Shown: positions 48,957 to 51,440 of the stretch, piece by piece
Position numbering within the stretch: the stretch's first letter is position 1
Layout of the letters: the number at the start of each line of letters is the position of its first letter
Source: a virus
Length of the DNA: 51,440 bases
Virus record (IMG/VR): IMGVR_UViG_3300031951_000237
Coordinates: 1-51,440 of that record
Reading direction: 5' to 3' (one strand)
Notes under the pieces: model-generated
The model's database searches: none
What the model was told of the DNA's origin: nothing
What the model saw: only the letters and a program-made list of their open reading frames with translations
Position numbers and translations under genes: made by a program

Positions 48957-49041
48957 TTCTCGTTTTTGTCTCTAAGTCTTTTTGAAACAAATATGTTGTA
49001 AAAATTGCCTTTTCCACTTTTTAGATTTAATAGATATAATT

Positions 49042-49380
49042 ATGAACTGTAACTATAGATATTGCGGAAGACCAATAAAATACGGAAGACCTGATAGAAG
49101 ATTCTGTAATAAAAATTGCAAATCAAAAGAAATGGCTATATCAAAAGAGTTGAAGGTGTTAAATAGAAAAAGTTTAAAAAGTAGGCAATTTATTTTAAAG
49201 TCCATAATCAAACACAATAATAAGTATGTATATGATTTAGTTCTATATGAGAATTGCAGAACTAAAGTAAAGATAATATGTCCAGTTCATGGAGTATTTG
49301 AGCAGACTCCGGATGCTCACCTTTATTCTGGTAGAGGATGTGAGAAATGTGCTAGAGAAGCCAGAAGAAAAGATTCATAG
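49042..49380 (+). CDS. Zinc-ribbon protein of the homing-endonuclease-associated type (DUF723-like)
   Basis: This is a 112-residue protein from the ATG at 49042 (an earlier ATG at 48982 would add a poorly fitting Cys/Leu-rich extension). It has an N-terminal C...C...CNKNC cluster. Then comes HNNKYVYDLVLYENCRTKV and IICPVHGVFEQTPDAHLYS, ending GCEKC. This is the DUF723-like block found beside nuclease domains in phage homing or repair endonucleases. No nuclease domain follows. It could be a remnant or a DNA-binding accessory. Confidence 0.6.
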   Translation: MNCNYRYCGRPIKYGRPDRRFCNKNCKSKEMAISKELKVLNRKSLKSRQFILKSIIKHNNKYVYDLVLYENCRTKVKIICPVHGVFEQTPDAHLYSGRGCEKCAREARRKDS

Positions 49381-49412
49381 AGTAAATAATACAACTATTT
49401 TTGATTTTAGAC

Positions 49413-49420
49413 TATATATA
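49413..49420 (+). promoter_or_regulatory. Palindromic late-type promoter motif
   Basis: TATATATA in the palindrome ACTATATATAGT lies 22 bases before the ATG at 49443. Confidence 0.4.
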
Positions 49421-49442
49421 GTAACAAAAAATGTTTTAATTT

Positions 49443-50570
49443 ATGTCTAAAATTTACCTTATAGGTGATTCACATATTGGACTTGGATATCCAAATTCTG
49501 TCGATAAGTGGTATAAAGTTCATCAGGAGTATTTTACAGAATTTCTAATTCCAACTCTTAAAAAAAGAGTTCAACCAGGTGATATTATTGTTCATTTAGG
49601 TGACTTATTTGATAATAGAAATGTTATTCCAATCAATTTATTAAACTATGGAATGGATGTGGTTGAGGAGCTATGTAAAATCGCACCTACCCATATTATA
49701 ATAGGAAATCATGACCTTTGGTCAAAATCTGCTTCTGAAATAAACTCAATCAGACCATTTAGATATATTCCTGATGTAACAATTTACGATAAAGTTACTA
49801 AGATTGAATATAATGGTAGAAAAATACTTATGATGCCCTATATTGAGAAAAGATTAGAACAGGCCAAATACATAGATGAAAATAGAGATTGTGAGTATCT
49901 TTTTTGTCACTCTGATTTAAATGGTTGTAAAATGCACTTAACATCGGTTGCTCACAAAAACTCTGATAAAATTGATATTGAAAACTTTTCGGCTTTTAAA
50001 GGAGTATATTCTGGGCATATACACCTTGTCCAGCGTAATAAAAACTTTACATTTGTGGGTTCGATTTTCCAAATGGATAGAAATGACTACGGTGACCAAA
50101 AAGGAATTTTTGTAATTGATACTGAAGATAACACAGAGGAATTTATTCCAAATAAAGTATCACCTGTATTTAAAAAAGTCAGAGTTGTTGGTGAAGATGA
50201 TGTTCAATTATTAGAAAGTCTTAAAGATTCTAAAGATTATATTGATATTGCTATTTCTAACAATCTTTTAATTTCAAATAGAAAACTAAGAAGAAAATTG
50301 GAAGTTATTTTAGAAAAAAGTAACTTTGCTTCTGTAGAATATATAGATGACATTACTAAAAATCTAGAAGATGATGATGAGTTAAATGAGGCAATCGAAG
50401 TTGATGAAGAGACTTTTGAGATATCAATAGCATTGGATTATGAAGATTATGTAAAAGAGTATATTTTAAAACAAAAATATGATAATGAAAAGTTTAAACA
50501 AGGAATTTTGAACGAGTATAACGAAGTTATAAAGATTTACAAAGAAAATTTTAATTCAAAAAACGACTAA
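49443..50570 (+). CDS. 47: Recombination nuclease subunit (gp47/SbcD-like)
   Basis: This 375-residue protein has the five phosphodiesterase motifs of Mre11/SbcD/gp47: GDSHIG, GDLFDNRN, IIIGNHDLW, FCHSDLNG and GHIH. With the ATPase gp46 it resects double-strand ends for recombination-dependent replication and degrades host DNA. The partner gp46 is not within the window. Length is near T4 gp47 (339). The C-terminal ~100 residues are acidic and helical, probably the capping or ATPase-binding part. Confidence 0.9.
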   Translation: MSKIYLIGDSHIGLGYPNSVDKWYKVHQEYFTEFLIPTLKKRVQPGDIIVHLGDLFDNRNVIPINLLNYGMDVVEELCKIAPTHIIIGNHDLWSKSASEINSIRPFRYIPDVTIYDKVTKIEYNGRKILMMPYIEKRLEQAKYIDENRDCEYLFCHSDLNGCKMHLTSVAHKNSDKIDIENFSAFKGVYSGHIHLVQRNKNFTFVGSIFQMDRNDYGDQKGIFVIDTEDNTEEFIPNKVSPVFKKVRVVGEDDVQLLESLKDSKDYIDIAISNNLLISNRKLRRKLEVILEKSNFASVEYIDDITKNLEDDDELNEAIEVDEETFEISIALDYEDYVKEYILKQKYDNEKFKQGILNEYNEVIKIYKENFNSKND

Positions 50571-50571
50571 A

Positions 50572-50781
50572 ATGGATCCATACGAAGTTTATGATAGATG
50601 TCTTTCTAATAAACCTTACACTGTAGATTTTAAAATTTATTCAGAAAAATATCTACAAAAAGTTATTACAAAACTTGCGGAATTAGAAGAGTATGAAAAA
50701 TGCTCTGACTTGTCTAAATATATTAGACAGCGATTTAATCATCAGGAAAATTATTATGTATTAGTTGCTCAAAAGAGTTAG
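50572..50781 (+). CDS. Small hypothetical protein
   Basis: This 69-residue helical protein has a segment LQKVITKLAELEEYEKCSDL, which looks like the UvrB/UvrC (UVR)-type helical hairpin found in small phage proteins. It is one base downstream of the gp47-like gene and probably co-expressed with it. Its stop shares TTAG (50778-50781) with the convergent gene. Confidence 0.5.
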   Translation: MDPYEVYDRCLSNKPYTVDFKIYSEKYLQKVITKLAELEEYEKCSDLSKYIRQRFNHQENYYVLVAQKS

Positions 50782-51044
50782 TAGAGTTTATCTAATTTAA
50801 TCTTTAAATCACCTGTTCCTTTTATCAATCTATGATAAGCTCCCATTGGTATAAATACTTTTCCCTCTATTAATTTAGGTAGTTCGTTATCTATTTGTAT
50901 TTTCCAATCTGTATCTTCAATTGACTCTATTATACGATCTTCGTAATCTCTGTGCCACATAAACTCTCCAGAATCAGTGTTTTGACTGAATACTCTGATA
51001 AATGTATTATCTGATATTTTATTTTCTTTGAAAGGTAGTTCCAT
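50778..51044 (-). CDS. Small cupin-like phage protein
   Basis: This 88-residue protein has the pattern MWHRDYEDRIIE, DWKIQIDNELPKLIEG, FIPMGAYHRLIKGTGDLKI. Two His plus acidic residues and the closing strand suggest a single-domain cupin-like fold. Similar small proteins are frequent in T4-like marine phages without known function. It is seven bases after the partial gene on its right. Confidence 0.55.
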   Translation of the reverse strand: MELPFKENKISDNTFIRVFSQNTDSGEFMWHRDYEDRIIESIEDTDWKIQIDNELPKLIEGKVFIPMGAYHRLIKGTGDLKIKLDKLY

Positions 51045-51051
51045 AAATCAA

Positions 51052-51440
51052 TTACCAGAATCCAGGATAAGTTTTACCACCCCACAAATGTCCGTATTTC
51101 GTCAGACGACACGCCCAGTATCCAGCTTTAGTCTTATCTTTCTTAGTTGAACATTTATGACGAGCCGCAAATGACTTTCTAGCGTCTGGATTACTAACTT
51201 TAGCTGTTAAGCCACCGTGAACATCACCGAAAGAAATCTTTTTAACATTTCCTGTTTTTGGATTTTTAACATAAACATAGTATTTTTTTCCACCGCCGCT
51301 ATTTCTCATTGGGTGATTTAATTTCACTTCTTTTCCTTTATATTCTGCTTCAGAAACAAATTCTATATTTTCCATAGGTAAATCCAAAGGAACTAATTCT
51401 CCGTTAAAGTAACCAAATTTACCAATTTCTGTTGATTCAT
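51052..51440 (-). CDS. Phage protein with NPxxRKSFxARH motif (5' end outside window)
   Basis: The frame is open to the right edge of the window, so at least 129 residues are seen and the start lies outside; no ATG within the window fits. The C-terminus has FGDVHGGLTAKVSNPDARK, SFAARHKC, KDKTKAGYWACRL, a Cys/His-containing block widespread in phage proteins of unknown function, often next to structural genes. The paired Cys with His could bind zinc. Confidence 0.6.
   Translation of the reverse strand, partial: ESTEIGKFGYFNGELVPLDLPMENIEFVSEAEYKGKEVKLNHPMRNSGGGKKYYVYVKNPKTGNVKKISFGDVHGGLTAKVSNPDARKSFAARHKCSTKKDKTKAGYWACRLTKYGHLWGGKTYPGFW

Noticed and set aside
48982-49041. Earlier ATG for the zinc-ribbon protein
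   Set aside because: The extra 20 residues are Cys/Leu-rich and do not fit the family; the ATG at 49042 starts directly at the zinc-ribbon cysteines.
1-51440. tRNA genes, insertion sequences, integrase or attachment sites
   Set aside because: None recognised by eye on either strand; a tRNA covariance search could still find one.

Overview
This window comes from a large, AT-rich, lytic T4-like myovirus that most likely infects a member of the Flavobacteriia (Bacteroidota). The T4-type core is unmistakable: portal (gp20), prohead protease fused to scaffold (gp21/gp22-like), major capsid protein (gp23), large terminase (gp17), a very large tail sheath (gp18), tail tube (gp19), gp15, gp4, gp25 and gp26-like proteins, clamp loader (gp44), gp47-like nuclease and a gp55-like late sigma factor. 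The host assignment is inferred from four things: a signal peptide ending in the Flavobacteriia-typical FSQ, a ClpS and a type II glutamine synthetase of Bacteroidota type, a C-terminal ILDKI..G..SLT motif common in Bacteroidota proteins, and the absence of Shine-Dalgarno sequences.

Layout. 1-2456: end of a collagen-like tail fibre and three related small tail/adhesin proteins. 2453-6467 (minus): DUF6165, a TibC-like heptosyltransferase fused to an FkbM methyltransferase, and a two-domain glycosyltransferase. 6517-10408: a nucleotidyltransferase, two unknowns and the portal. 10405-13556 (minus): two unknowns, an RNase R-type exonuclease and a zinc-ribbon protein. 13739-17618: protease-scaffold and major capsid protein. 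17693-20206: NFACT-R protein, metallopeptidase, acidic protein. 20268-20641: tmRNA gene. 20696-25748: NADAR, Dam methylase, unknowns, gp4, glutamine synthetase. 25798-28846 (minus): late sigma factor, an unknown, gp15. 28919-34066: clamp loader, gp25, SET protein, isochorismatase-like hydrolase, Gln-rich repeat protein, possible spanin pair, HAD phosphatase, ClpS. 34063-39352: terminase and small unknowns. 39485-48923: LysM-containing giant protein, coiled-coil protein, sheath, gp26-like, small partner, tube. 49042-51440: zinc ribbon, gp47-like nuclease and small proteins.

Four themes stand out. (1) About ten proteins, several of them enzymes, begin with a shared short N-terminus (MKYLKYFE and variants). 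It resembles the capsid-targeting sequence of T4 internal proteins, suggesting a set of proteins packaged in the head and injected. (2) The phage carries a ribosome-rescue and protein-quality kit: tmRNA with an unusual 31-codon tag, RNase R, an NFACT-R domain protein and ClpS. (3) The scaffold contains eleven 14-residue repeats, each with a likely prohead-protease cleavage site. (4) A TTTAATATATA-type promoter recurs, in eight cases only 4-6 nt before the ATG, which predicts leaderless late mRNAs read by the gp55-like sigma factor.

Structural genes are scattered over both strands, unlike the T4 order. Six convergent gene pairs overlap exactly by sharing stop codons within a 4-nt TTAA or TTAG. 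No tRNA gene, CRISPR array or insertion sequence was recognised.
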